DNA of 64,000 nucleotides from Opitutales bacterium (lineage in GTDB: Bacteria; Verrucomicrobiota; Verrucomicrobiia; Opitutales; Coraliomargaritaceae), in NCBI GenBank assembly GCA_018607135.1, contig JABBCA010000105.1, positions 62,001 through 126,000 of the forward strand, written 5' to 3'. Shown here one piece after another: positions 26,980 through 35,843 of this stretch. The position numbers and the translations under genes are program-made. Each line of letters opens with the position of its first letter. Within the stretch, counting starts at the first letter, position 1. The notes under the pieces were generated by a model. It was not told the origin of the DNA. It was given only the letters and a program-made list of their open reading frames with translations, and made no database searches.

Positions 26980-28107
26980 ATGTCAGAAATTAAGCAAAAC
27001 ACTTCTTTGAGACGCATGCTCGTAGTCGATGACGAAGAGGGGCCGCGTCAGTCATTGAATATGATTTTTTCGGATGACTTCGATGTGACGGTTGCGTCCT
27101 CGGGGGAAGAGGCGATAGAGCTCTTTAAGCGGAAGTCGTTTAATATCGTGATTACGGATATTCGTATGCGTGGTTTAAGTGGTATCGACGTGTTGCGCGA
27201 GGTGAAGCAAAACGATCCGAATGCCGAGGTAATTGTATTGACTGCGTTTGAAACTTTGGAGACTGCGCGACAGGCAATCAGCTTGGGCGCGTCGGAGTAT
27301 TTAAAGAAGCCTTTTGATTTGAATCATATCCAGGAGGTCGTCGATCGATGCTATCGGAGCTACTTATTCGCGACGAAACAGGAGGAGATTGTGCGGCAAG
27401 GTGTGAATGCGGCGAAGACTAATTTTCTGGAAATTGTTAGCCATGAATTGAATACACCGATGAATGGTATTCTCGGTTTTATTGAGCTTTTAAAAGACAC
27501 CCATTTGGATGAAGAGCAGGACGAGTATGTCAGCACCATCCATGATTGTAGTGTGAAGTATTTTGAGCACGTGCAGGACATTTTGACGTATGCAAAACTC
27601 ACTGCAAGTGAGAGCGAGATGTCCAACAGTTCCTTTAATCCCGTGACAATGGTCTTGAAGTTGCTCAATGAAACTAGGCCCAAGGCGGGTGTGTCGCTGG
27701 ATTCTGATTTGCCACCGAGCTTACCAGCCTATGTTTCTGGTGCGGAGCAAGAGATTCGTATCGTTGTGCGTAAGTTGTTGCAGAATGCAGTGAAGTTTAC
27801 TGAGTCGGGCAGTGTTTCGCTGAAGATGAGTGCGCAGCCAATCTCAAGTAGTCAGGTGAAGTTGAGTTACCATGTGATGGATACTGGCACGGGAATCGAG
27901 CCCAGTTGGATCGAAGAGGGGAAGATTTTTGATGCATTTACTCAGGGAGATTCGTCGTCGCGCCGTTTATATGAAGGGCTGGGTTTAGGGCTTGCTTTGT
28001 GCAAGGCGCTTGCAGATCGAATGAAAGGAAATTTATCGGTGGAAAGCGCACTCGGGCAGGGGTGCGTGTTTACGTTTTCGGTCGTGGTGCGCGAGGAAGA
28101 AAGTTAA
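26980..28107 (+). CDS. Receiver-histidine kinase hybrid (response regulator with kinase output)
   Basis: 375 residues. The N-terminal receiver has [12 protein letters not shown], phospho-acceptor Asp60 in [10 protein letters not shown], Thr88 in VLTAFE and Lys110 in YLKKPFD. Instead of a DNA-binding output there is a HisKA with His155 in [12 protein letters not shown], then HATPase_c with [22 protein letters not shown] and [12 protein letters not shown]. This receiver-then-kinase order is the one described for PhcR of Ralstonia. It ends a block of four co-directional genes (50 nt gap from the previous one). A further regulator elsewhere must carry the signal to DNA. Confidence 0.92.
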   Translation: MSEIKQNTSLRRMLVVDDEEGPRQSLNMIFSDDFDVTVASSGEEAIELFKRKSFNIVITDIRMRGLSGIDVLREVKQNDPNAEVIVLTAFETLETARQAISLGASEYLKKPFDLNHIQEVVDRCYRSYLFATKQEEIVRQGVNAAKTNFLEIVSHELNTPMNGILGFIELLKDTHLDEEQDEYVSTIHDCSVKYFEHVQDILTYAKLTASESEMSNSSFNPVTMVLKLLNETRPKAGVSLDSDLPPSLPAYVSGAEQEIRIVVRKLLQNAVKFTESGSVSLKMSAQPISSSQVKLSYHVMDTGTGIEPSWIEEGKIFDAFTQGDSSSRRLYEGLGLGLALCKALADRMKGNLSVESALGQGCVFTFSVVVREEES

Positions 28108-28217
28108 TGGCTGAGCGCGGCCGATCTCGGTGGGTAACTTTCCATTTGCAAATTCACGAAAGTTCACCAACCTGCGCAGCTTTTTGACAAATCCGTCACA
28201 AAGAGGATCTTAGGTTC

Positions 28218-28616
28218 ATGCAAGTTACATTACTCAAATCAAAGCTGCTTCGCGCAGAGGTTACAGACTGCGCCCTTCACTATGAAGGTAGTCTTGCGAT
28301 TGATGCTGCGTTGATGGAGCAGATTGGCCTAGTTCCTTATGAGAAAATACTTGTGGCTAACATTGCAAATGGTGAGCGCTTAGAGACTTACGCAATTGAG
28401 GCGCCTAAAGGTTCGCACATCATTTCACTGAATGGTGCTGCGGCGCATAAGGGGCAAAAGGGGGACTTGTTGGTCATTATGTCCTTCGCTCAATTTGAGG
28501 CCGAAGAGGCAAAAAGCTGGAAGCCTAAGGTGCTCGTGCTCGCAGATGGCAACAAACGCGTGGTTCGTGCGGACAACATCCTCGTAGCTGAAGACGTTTT
28601 TAAGGACTGCCAGTAA
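28218..28616 (+). CDS. panD: Aspartate 1-decarboxylase
   Basis: Decarboxylates L-aspartate to beta-alanine for pantothenate and CoA, and hence for the ACP phosphopantetheine arm. 132 residues. It is a pyruvoyl enzyme made by self-cleavage between Gly24 and Ser25 in [20 protein letters not shown] near the start and the [24 protein letters not shown] region (split as [11 protein letters not shown] and LNGAAAH) are typical. It sits 110 nt after the receiver-kinase gene with its own upstream region (a TTGACA at 28184), so it is likely a separate transcription unit. A weak hairpin GAGTGC/GCACTC follows at 28626-28647. Confidence 0.96.
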   Translation: MQVTLLKSKLLRAEVTDCALHYEGSLAIDAALMEQIGLVPYEKILVANIANGERLETYAIEAPKGSHIISLNGAAAHKGQKGDLLVIMSFAQFEAEEAKSWKPKVLVLADGNKRVVRADNILVAEDVFKDCQ

Positions 28617-29187
28617 AGGATCGGGGAGTGCTGTAAATCAGGCACTCTTGTCTGACTCTCCCCCAGGGCGGTCCGTAAGTCACGAATTGGCAGAATACTT
28701 TTCTGACCAGGCGTGTTTATTTGGGGCGAGGGATGTTACCTCATCTTAGTCGAATTACGTCTGTAATGGCACCGCCTTAAGCGAATTTTCAGTAGATTTA
28801 CTGCCAAGCGTAGTCCTAAAGAACCGGCGTTACTGCAGAGCCATTCGGGGGTCTAAGGAGCAAGGACATTCCTGTCCTTGTCTCTCGACGAGCATAACCC
28901 AAACCCGGCGGACACGAATGTCCGTCCCCCTGACTCCTATTCTGACTCTCCAGTGTATCCGCCACTGAATGGTCAGGTAGGCGTGTCGAAATTACACTTT
29001 GAACCTGCTTTTTGCCTAATGCGACTCATGTCTCATTAGTCGCGGGAGGTTATATAAGTGACTATTTGTCAGTCGATTGTATATTTTTTCGGGGCCAAGC
29101 TTCTGATACCTTTAATAATGAGAATGATTCTCAACGATCATTTTATTTGATTTTGTTGGATGGAGCGCGCTTTCTGTGCCGCTTCTT
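28617..29187. other. 571-bp intergenic region with short palindromic repeats
   Basis: No gene seen. It holds a weak hairpin after panD (28626-28647), a 20-bp palindrome CAAGGACATTCCTGTCCTTG (28861-28880), a related hairpin CGGACA-CGAA-TGTCCG (28909-28924), and TGACTCTCC words near 28651-28960 that recur near 34470. The Fur-like palindrome of the receptor gene is at 29119-29133. No cobalamin riboswitch could be recognised. Confidence 0.55.
29119..29133 (+). promoter_or_regulatory. Fur-box-like operator of the TonB receptor gene
   Basis: A perfect 7-1-7 palindrome TGAGAATGATTCTCA, 55 bp before the receptor ATG. It matches the TGAnAATnATTnTCA core of Fur-family operators. A Fur-family gene lies just downstream of the receptor gene, suggesting metal-responsive repression. 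Confidence 0.8.
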
Positions 29188-31116
29188 ATGAAACGACCGA
29201 ATACAAATAGTTATCGTCATGCGCTGAGTAGCCTTGTTGCGAGCTTTACACTAGCCGCACCTCTGGTGGCGCAATCAAATGCGAGCAATGAAGTCATGAT
29301 GGCGGGCGAATTGGCACCGACTGTGGTAGTCGTCACACGCACGCCGGTTGCTATCGACGAGGTATCTCCATCGGTTGCTTATATTTCCTCCGATGAAATG
29401 GAAGTGTATCAAGATCGTCGTTTGGTGGATGTGCTCAAGCGCCAACCAGGGGTCGTGCTGAATACCAGTGGCGCAAGTGGCTCACTCACTTCTTTATTTT
29501 TACGTGGCACGAATAGCGATCACACGGGGTTCTTTTTGGACGGCCGTCGACTCAATTCTGGATTTGGCAACCAATACAATCTCGAGTTCCTCGCCTTGGA
29601 TAATCTAGCCAGTGCGCAGGTGCTTCGGGGGGCCTCCTCGGTCAATTATGGTTCCAGTGGTATCGGCGGTGTGGTGAATCTTGAAACTCGCTCCGATCTC
29701 GGTGCTTCAGTTTCGGATGCATTCATCGAAGCAGAAATCGGTAGCAACGAGAGTCGACGTGGTGCGTTTTCGGCGTCCTTTGCCGAGGATAGCTGGGCGT
29801 TCAGTATTGGCGCTAGCGCATTTTCTACCGACAATGAGCGACCCAATGACGAGTTTGAAGGGCTGAGCCTGAACACACGTTTTGATTATCAACTAACTGA
29901 CACCTTGACCTTCGAGCTACTTGGCACTGTGACGGATGCCGAGAAGGAGTTGCCCGATGAACGGGCACGGCAGAACTTTACCGATGTGGGTGACACTGAG
30001 TCGTGGTTGATCTCACCTGGCTTGCGTTACGAGAATGGCGACTGGTCTGGGCAGTTCTTTTACTCTCGTAGCCAACTCACTACTAAAACCAAAACCTTTG
30101 AGTATGGGTTTTCGGCACCGTTCCCATCTGGTTTTGCACAGGTCAAAAACGATGTCAAATCAGATGAGCTGTATTTACAAATCAACTACGCCGGTATCGA
30201 AGATGTTCTGTTTAGCACTGGTGTCGTGTATCGAAAAGACGAAGCCTATAACAGTAACCTCGATTCGTATGATTTGTCGCTCCCAGCTCGCTCGTTCAAT
30301 GGGAGCTTTGAGCAACTCGGTGCTTGGTCGCAAGTGCAATGGCAGTTGACTGAAGCGTTCGGGCTTCGACTTGGCGGACGCTATGATGCGTATAGCGATT
30401 TTGATGAATCATGGAATGGTAGTGCTGAAGTGATCTACGAGCTTGCGGATCAAGGGCTCACACTCTTTGCAAAACTCGCCAGTTCTTACGCGGCTCCATC
30501 AGCTGGGGATGTGGCTTTCGACGGAGATCCTTCGGGCACTCCGCTCGGTCCAGAAGAGTCGGTCTCGTATGAGTTCGGGTTGAAGCAAGTGCTGTTGGAT
30601 GATTCCTTGCAGATCGCAGTGGTTGCCTTTCGCAATGAGATCGAAGACCTTATTGGCTACGCGGGCTTAGATGCGTTCAATGTGAATGAAGCCACCACCG
30701 AAGGTATTGAGCTGTCGATTGACTATGCAGCCACCGATAAGATTGATCTAGGTCTGGCATATACCTATCTCACCGCCACGGATGACGAAAACGGAGTGCA
30801 CTTGTTGCGTCGACCGCGGCATATGTTACAAGCATCCGCGTTCTATCGTCCGACTGAGTCCTTGCAATTTGGCATTACTGGGACAGGCTATGCGGGTCGT
30901 GAGGATGCAAGTTTTGGCCCTCCACCAGACTTCGATAGGATCCGCGCAGACCAAGAAGATTACTTTGTGGTTGAATTGCTGATCGACTGGCAAGCCACTG
31001 AACAACTGAGCTTTTTTGCACGTGCCGAAAACTTGTTTGATGAGAAGTATGAGTCCGTCCTCGGCTATCCAGCGCTAGGCCGCACTGGCTCTATCGGTGC
31101 TCGTTGGACCTTTTAA
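29188..31116 (+). CDS. BtuB-like TonB-dependent outer-membrane receptor
   Basis: 642 residues from ATG 29188. Signal peptide to about 30 (ALSSLVASFTLAAPLVAQ), a TonB-box-like TVVVVTRTP, a plug domain (VLKRQPGVVLNTSGASG, LFLRGTNSDHTGFFLDGRRL, GGVVNLETR) and a 22-strand type barrel ending GARWTF. Plug and C-terminal segments (NLFDEKYESVLGYPALGRTG) resemble BtuB, the vitamin B12 receptor, more than siderophore receptors. Nearby BtuFCD-like genes and an adenosyltransferase-like gene agree. The Fur-like operator upstream is more typical of iron uptake, so an iron chelate remains possible. A GTG at 29176 is an alternative start. Confidence 0.88.
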   Translation: MKRPNTNSYRHALSSLVASFTLAAPLVAQSNASNEVMMAGELAPTVVVVTRTPVAIDEVSPSVAYISSDEMEVYQDRRLVDVLKRQPGVVLNTSGASGSLTSLFLRGTNSDHTGFFLDGRRLNSGFGNQYNLEFLALDNLASAQVLRGASSVNYGSSGIGGVVNLETRSDLGASVSDAFIEAEIGSNESRRGAFSASFAEDSWAFSIGASAFSTDNERPNDEFEGLSLNTRFDYQLTDTLTFELLGTVTDAEKELPDERARQNFTDVGDTESWLISPGLRYENGDWSGQFFYSRSQLTTKTKTFEYGFSAPFPSGFAQVKNDVKSDELYLQINYAGIEDVLFSTGVVYRKDEAYNSNLDSYDLSLPARSFNGSFEQLGAWSQVQWQLTEAFGLRLGGRYDAYSDFDESWNGSAEVIYELADQGLTLFAKLASSYAAPSAGDVAFDGDPSGTPLGPEESVSYEFGLKQVLLDDSLQIAVVAFRNEIEDLIGYAGLDAFNVNEATTEGIELSIDYAATDKIDLGLAYTYLTATDDENGVHLLRRPRHMLQASAFYRPTESLQFGITGTGYAGREDASFGPPPDFDRIRADQEDYFVVELLIDWQATEQLSFFARAENLFDEKYESVLGYPALGRTGSIGARWTF

Positions 31117-31664
31117 TCGATCCGAATCGTAGGGCCTGTGCTCGCAAAGCGCCGCTGTATGATAAGCCGAAGGGCTTCTTGTGTTGTCACGGCATCGATC
31201 AGAGAGAGCCTACGATTGGGGTATATTAAATGGATTTGTCTGCGGTGTAGAAAAGAAAATGAAAAACAGAATTTTAAACCACCCGCTTCGCTAGAGATCG
31301 CAGAGAGCACAGAGGGGAAGCGAATAGATGGCTCCCGTGCTCTCTAATGAGGAAGCACCGATGCATGCTCTAGCAGGCGTAGCAATGGGCGGTAAGGGAA
31401 AGTAGACAGGCACAGAGAAGGCACTCGACCAGTTGATAGTGGTCAGCCAGATTCGGACTACATTCAGTCTAGATAGTCAATGCGAGATCACGCGCTCGTG
31501 TTGGGATAACCCGATTGGCTCGCGTCGACTTACTCCTCGCGTATATAACTCTGCGTTGGGATCACCCTTAAGTTTATGCTAATTCGGTCTTGAGCCCTTT
31601 CCTGCTTCTATATTCTAACTCCTTCCATCTAACTTCTTCGGAGCTTTGCTCCGCAACGCTCCGA
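31117..31664. other. Intergenic region before the Fur-family gene, 548 bp
   Basis: No gene I can support. Near 31608-31660 it carries a pyrimidine-rich CTTCTAT/TTCTAAC/TCTAACTTCTTC tract similar to those before pgi and tcdA, then a repeated GGAGC-TTT-GCTCC hairpin (31640-31652) just before the ATG. Confidence 0.5.
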
Positions 31665-32036
31665 ATGCAACTCACTCAGCAACGCCAAGCAATCATCGAC
31701 GTCCTCAAAGAAGCAGGGCGGCCGTTGACACGTGACGAGATCTTAAGCTTCGGACGTATGAAGCTACCGAAGCTAGGATCGGCGACGGTGGATCGAGCGA
31801 TTCGCGAGATGCGGGATCACTTTCAAATTATCGGGGTCGAGTTCCCAGGTCAAGCACGTCGCTACGAGCTACCTGCCGAGCATGAGCATCCGCACTTTGT
31901 GTGTCGTCTTTGCGACAAGGTGTTCGATATTCCAATCAAGACTCAGCTTCCCGAAATCAAGGCACCTAAAGGCTTTTTAATCACGGGAGGCGAAGTGATC
32001 TATTCAGGCACTTGCCCAGAGTGTTTAAAGAGATAG
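31665..32036 (+). CDS. Fur-family transcriptional regulator
   Basis: 123 residues. An N-terminal winged helix ([35 protein letters not shown]) and a C-terminal metal and dimerisation domain with [16 protein letters not shown] (His-rich site plus CxxC) and closing CPEC, the second half of the structural zinc site. It is shorter than E. coli Fur; Fur, Zur and PerR types cannot be separated on these motifs. Start at ATG 31665, because the open frame back to 31590 covers the CTTCTAAC leader. It probably acts on the palindrome at 29119. Confidence 0.88.
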   Translation: MQLTQQRQAIIDVLKEAGRPLTRDEILSFGRMKLPKLGSATVDRAIREMRDHFQIIGVEFPGQARRYELPAEHEHPHFVCRLCDKVFDIPIKTQLPEIKAPKGFLITGGEVIYSGTCPECLKR

Positions 32037-32134
32037 TCGGGCGCAACTTGGAGAATGCCTTGAGCTTGTCGAAATGGATGCGCCCGCTTTGGTCGAATAC
32101 ATGTGAAGTGTCAGATCGGAATGAGACAACGTTC

Positions 32135-32887
32135 TTAATCAAAGTGCTCGCAGCCGAAGGCTTGGGCTAGGGTGTTGTCTTTGGAGAGGGTGTCTGGGGT
32201 GGTGCGGGTGAGTTGGCCGTCTTCGGATAGGATCCAGATGGTGTCGGCGAAACGGAGGGCGAGTTCTAGATCGTGGGTGGAGATGAGGAGGCTGAGTTGT
32301 TTGTCTTTGGCTAAGCTTTTGAGCAAGCGCATGAGTTCGGCTTTTCTGGGCAAGTCTAGGAATGCGGTGGGCTCGTCGAGTAGCATGATTGTTGCTTCTT
32401 GGGCGAGCGCGCGGGCGATGGAAACTTTTTGTCGCTCTCCGTCGCTGAGTTCGGCGACTTGTCGCTTGGCGAGTGCTTGGGCGCCGACAGCTTGTAGGGC
32501 ATTGTCGATACATTCGTGGTCGTGGGCGCTGAGTCCGCCGAGCCATCCGGAATAGGGGTGACGACCGAGTGAAACGAGTGTTTGGGCATCCATCATGCCT
32601 GCTGGATGGTTTTCGGTGAGCACGACGCTCACGCGTTTCGCGCGTTCGCGTGGGCTGATCTCGGTGTAGTTACTTCCTTTGAGTTTCAGCTCGCCGCTGA
32701 GCGGTGCTTGCATGCCCGCCAGCGTGCGAATGAGGGTGGATTTCCCTACGCCGTTGGGGCCGAGCAGGCAGACGAGTTCGCCTGCGTTTAAGGCAAGGTC
32801 GAGGGCATCGGCCAAGGTCTTTGTGTTACCTTTGTGGGTATAACCGATGCTGAGCTGCTTGGCTTGTAACTGTGGGTCTGCTGGCAT
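32135..32887 (-). CDS. ABC transporter ATPase, BtuD/FecE type
   Basis: 250-residue cytoplasmic ATPase of a metal-chelate/B12 importer. Walker [11 protein letters not shown]-loop near [10 protein letters not shown], signature LSDGERQK, Walker [13 protein letters not shown], switch His in [11 protein letters not shown]. It belongs with the permease and binding-protein genes upstream on the same strand, although repeats interrupt the spacing. The likely order of transcription is binding protein, permease, ATPase. Confidence 0.93.
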   Translation of the reverse strand: MPADPQLQAKQLSIGYTHKGNTKTLADALDLALNAGELVCLLGPNGVGKSTLIRTLAGMQAPLSGELKLKGSNYTEISPRERAKRVSVVLTENHPAGMMDAQTLVSLGRHPYSGWLGGLSAHDHECIDNALQAVGAQALAKRQVAELSDGERQKVSIARALAQEATIMLLDEPTAFLDLPRKAELMRLLKSLAKDKQLSLLISTHDLELALRFADTIWILSEDGQLTRTTPDTLSKDNTLAQAFGCEHFD

Positions 32888-32908
32888 TAAAAATTACATC
32901 TTGGCTAG

Positions 32909-32975
32909 GGTAGGGACGCTTGTCCTCAAGCATCTGAATGCAATGGACGGACTGCTGAGGACAGCCGTCCCTACC
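32909..32975. repeat. Imperfect inverted-repeat hairpin between ABC genes
   Basis: Two arms of about 23 bp, GTAGGGACGCTTGTCCTCA and TGAGGACAGCCGTCCCTAC (near-perfect reverse complements), separated by about 20 bp. It shares GGACA/TGTCC words with the palindromes at 28861-28924. It is MITE- or REP-like and lies between permease and ATPase genes. It could affect read-through into the ATPase gene. Confidence 0.75.
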
Positions 32976-33022
32976 TGAGGATGTTTGTGCTTATTCATTA
33001 TCAATCATTCATTCGCGATTCA

Positions 33023-34081
33023 CTAAAAGAGTCGTTTCAAGCTGCGTTGTTTCATCAGTGCGGTGATGATAATGGGGGCGCCGACGAGTGCGGTGATGGC
33101 GTTGAGCGGTAAGACGAATTCGAGTCCGGGGCCGCGTGAGACGAGGTCGGCTGCGAGTGAGAGGAATGCGCCGATGGCGATGGACGCGGGGATTAAAATG
33201 CGGTGATTGCTGGTTTGAAAGAGGCTGCGGCTGAGGTGAGGGGCTGCGATGCCGAGGAAACCAATCGGCCCGCAAAATCCAGTGACGGTGCCAGCGAGTA
33301 ACGAGGCTGACAGTAAGGCCATGAATCGTGCGGGCTTGGTGCGGGTGCCGATGCTTTCGGCGTAGTGCTCTCCGAGGAGGAGGGCATCGAGTGGTTTCAT
33401 TAGAGCGGCGGAGGCGATGAGTCCGCAAAGGATGGCTGGTGCGAAGACCTGCATTTGTGTCCAACTGACGTTGCCGTAATCACCAAAGGCCCAAGTGATG
33501 AACGACTGTAAGCGCTCGGCCATACTGAAGAACATGAGTATACTGACGAGTGCGCCGACGGTGTAGCTGATCATGAGGCCGATGATGAGCACGGACATGA
33601 TGTCGACCTTGCGCGAGAGACCGAGCACGACAAAAAGTGTGACTGCGGCTCCTGCCGTGGAGGCGCATACGATGATAAATTGCCCAGACACATTGAGCCC
33701 ATCGATGAGACTTAGGCCAGTGGGTGCGAGCGCGAGTAAGACGAGTGCTACGCCGAGACTTGCGCCTGAGTTGACTCCGAGCACGAAGGGGTCGGCCAGT
33801 GGGTTGCGAAACACGGTCTGCATGACGAGTCCGGCGGTGGCGAGTGCGGCACCTGCGAGGAGCGCGGTAAGGATGCGCGGTAGGCGGAAGTCGATGATGA
33901 TTTGTTGATGGACGGGGTGGACGCTTTCGGAACCGAGAATCGATTGCAGCACCGTGGAGATTGAAAACGTTGCGCTGCCCAAGCATGCGCTCGCGAACAT
34001 CAGTGCGAGTATTCCAAGACCGATCAGCGCAAACAAAACAGTAGTGCGTGAGGGGTTACGATCTGTGCCTGGGTTCGCCAT
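33023..34081 (-). CDS. ABC transporter permease, BtuC/FecCD type
   Basis: 352 residues with about ten TM helices. Family motifs: [23 protein letters not shown] (segment [15 protein letters not shown]), [18 protein letters not shown], and the ATPase-contact and C-terminal [18 protein letters not shown]. It imports B12, heme or siderophores together with the binding protein upstream and the ATPase downstream. Confidence 0.94.
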   Translation of the reverse strand: MANPGTDRNPSRTTVLFALIGLGILALMFASACLGSATFSISTVLQSILGSESVHPVHQQIIIDFRLPRILTALLAGAALATAGLVMQTVFRNPLADPFVLGVNSGASLGVALVLLALAPTGLSLIDGLNVSGQFIIVCASTAGAAVTLFVVLGLSRKVDIMSVLIIGLMISYTVGALVSILMFFSMAERLQSFITWAFGDYGNVSWTQMQVFAPAILCGLIASAALMKPLDALLLGEHYAESIGTRTKPARFMALLSASLLAGTVTGFCGPIGFLGIAAPHLSRSLFQTSNHRILIPASIAIGAFLSLAADLVSRGPGLEFVLPLNAITALVGAPIIITALMKQRSLKRLF

Positions 34082-34522
34082 GAATAAACCGTGAGCTTTA
34101 CAGATTGAAGCGTGTGGGCGAACAGTTTTTTAACGGGGGATGAAAGGGGTGAGGGGTGACAGGTTAGGGTTTTTACTACGAAAGGCGCGAAAGGGCGCGA
34201 AAGCTTGTAGGGCTGGCGCTTGGGGACTGCCTCAAACATACGCTGCAATGCTGAAATCTGGTGGATTCTGATACTGAGATGGTCGCTGTCGTAATCTTAA
34301 TCGAGTCGTTGGAAGGTGGCGACTGATAGGAGGCAGAGTAGATTATGATTAAGAGTAAGATTACGATTAAGAAATGAAGACGTTGGGGGCCGGGGGTGGC
34401 GGCGCTCCACGAGCGGAGGTCCTACGGGTTCGGGTATGGTATAACTGGGGCTGATGTGGACTGGCTGCGGTCAGGCCGGAGGCTGACTCTCCCAGGAGAA
34501 TCGAGAGTTCACCTCTGCTAAA
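34082..34522. repeat. Intergenic region with interspersed repeat copy A
   Basis: No gene. Bases about 34222-34376 are a diverged copy of the element at 36415-36622: shared words are CTGCAATGCTGAAAT, GATGGTCGCTGTCGT, GTAATCTTAATCGAG, and an end rich in GATTAAGAGTA/GATTACGATTAAGAAA. The right part holds GTCAG/CTGAC hairpin words (34468-34486). The region separates the binding-protein gene from the permease gene within one expected operon. Confidence 0.75.
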
Positions 34523-35632
34523 TTACTGTAGTCGTTCGTAAAAGACGAATTCGTGGTCGGGGAGTCGATTGGGGTGGAAGATCTTGATCATGTCGGCGAG
34601 GACTTTGTCGGGGTGCACGATACCTTGCTCCCAAATGGCGTTGCCGCCCTTGGGGCCGACTTGCTTGGTGTTGTTAAACACATTTCCTTCGTTGGCTGCT
34701 TTAAATTTCTTGAAGCGTTGGTCGGCGGCGAAGAGCTCGGCGCTGGATCGGTAGAAGCTTGGGTTGAGCCAGATGTCGGCAGTGGCGGCTTTGAGGAAGA
34801 CGCGCTCGGTGTCTAGGGCGATGGCTCCCGGGCGGTCGACGTCGGACCAGAGGTAATCGCCGCCAGCGTCGCGTATGGCTTGTGCGGTATAGCTCTGCCC
34901 TGCGGCGACGTGCCACGTGCCCGAGTAGGGCGCGCCCGCTAAGACGGTGGGTTGGTTTACTGCGGTGGCGGCGATGGCTTTGAATGCTTCGTAGTCGTCC
35001 GCGACTTGTTGAAATTGTGCAGCGGCAAGTTCGTCGGCTTCGAAAAACGCGGCGATGTATTGGATCCATTCGGCGCGTGCGAGTGGGTGGGCTTCCATGT
35101 AGCCTGCGGTGTAGACGACGGGTAGGCCGGAGCGGGTGAGTTTTGCGGGGACATCTAATGCGGGGTCGCCTGAGATACTGGTGAGAATGAGGTCGGGCTG
35201 GAGTAGTAGCATGCGCTCGATGTCGAGACCTTGGCCGACTTGCACGCTTTGTATCTGTTTGGATTGGATGCGCGCTTGGACTTCGGAGTTACTGACGAAA
35301 TCGACCGTGCCTGCGCCGACGATGGTATCGAGTGCTTGGATCGCATCGAGGTAGCCGATGTAGACAGTTTCCATGACGACGACGCGCTCGACGGGTGTGC
35401 GTATTACGGTGATTCCGTCGGGAAGATCGGGGAGTGGTGTGTCTTTGGAAACGAGTGCGTATTGAGTCTTAGATTCCGTGTTTGGATGCGTGTTGCGTAT
35501 GGTCAGAATTCGGTGTGTCGGGAACTCGGTAATCTCAAAATTTTCAGCATAGCGCAGCTCGATCGTGGACTCCGCGAGTGCGGAGAGCGTGGCGATGATG
35601 AGCGGAAGGAAGTTGTGGATGAGGCGGTGCAT
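34523..35632 (-). CDS. Periplasmic binding protein, BtuF/FecB type
   Basis: 369 residues with a signal peptide (MHRLIHNFLPLIIATLSALA). The fold is the helical-backbone class III binding protein: VERVVVMETVYIGYLDAI, IVGAGTVDFV, DIERMLLLQPDLILTSI, LPVVYTAGYMEAHPLARAEW, and a conserved Glu-rich contact for the permease. An N-terminal extra domain (about 20-80) precedes the core, seen in some Bacteroidetes and verrucomicrobial members. Substrate is probably cobalamin or another corrinoid given the neighbours, but iron chelates cannot be excluded. Confidence 0.88.
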   Translation of the reverse strand: MHRLIHNFLPLIIATLSALAESTIELRYAENFEITEFPTHRILTIRNTHPNTESKTQYALVSKDTPLPDLPDGITVIRTPVERVVVMETVYIGYLDAIQALDTIVGAGTVDFVSNSEVQARIQSKQIQSVQVGQGLDIERMLLLQPDLILTSISGDPALDVPAKLTRSGLPVVYTAGYMEAHPLARAEWIQYIAAFFEADELAAAQFQQVADDYEAFKAIAATAVNQPTVLAGAPYSGTWHVAAGQSYTAQAIRDAGGDYLWSDVDRPGAIALDTERVFLKAATADIWLNPSFYRSSAELFAADQRFKKFKAANEGNVFNNTKQVGPKGGNAIWEQGIVHPDKVLADMIKIFHPNRLPDHEFVFYERLQ

Positions 35633-35702
35633 GTGAGCATCAGGTAAGTGGGCGGGTAATGTGATGCGTATCTAGGTGTATGGGAAGGGAAGAATAATTA
35701 TA

Positions 35703-35810
35703 GGCAGAATAATTGCGACTCTGACGTGGTTTTTATCAGCGTTGCGTTTGTTTTAAATGATTCTGTATGAAATCCCAGTAGCATCTTCCGTATCTAGAAA
35801 TTATTCTGCC
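35703..35810. repeat. Inverted repeat GGCAGAATAATT pair before the adenosyltransferase-like gene
   Basis: Perfect 12-bp inverted repeats GGCAGAATAATT (35703-35714) and AATTATTCTGCC (35799-35810), 84 bp apart, in the divergent promoter region between the binding-protein gene and 35844. An extra partial copy AGAATAATTA sits just before the left arm. Could be operator halves or the ends of a tiny element. Confidence 0.7.
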
Positions 35811-35843
35811 CAATTCGATCTGTATCGCTTATGACTTTCGATT

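Noticed and set aside
28617-29187. Cobalamin riboswitch upstream of the BtuB-like gene
   Set aside because: No B12-box or the conserved core pairs could be recognised; CCGCCACTGAATGG near 28969 is only a weak partial match.
31138-31347. Short open frame after the receptor gene
   Set aside because: No family, no good ribosome-binding site, mixed composition; treated as intergenic.
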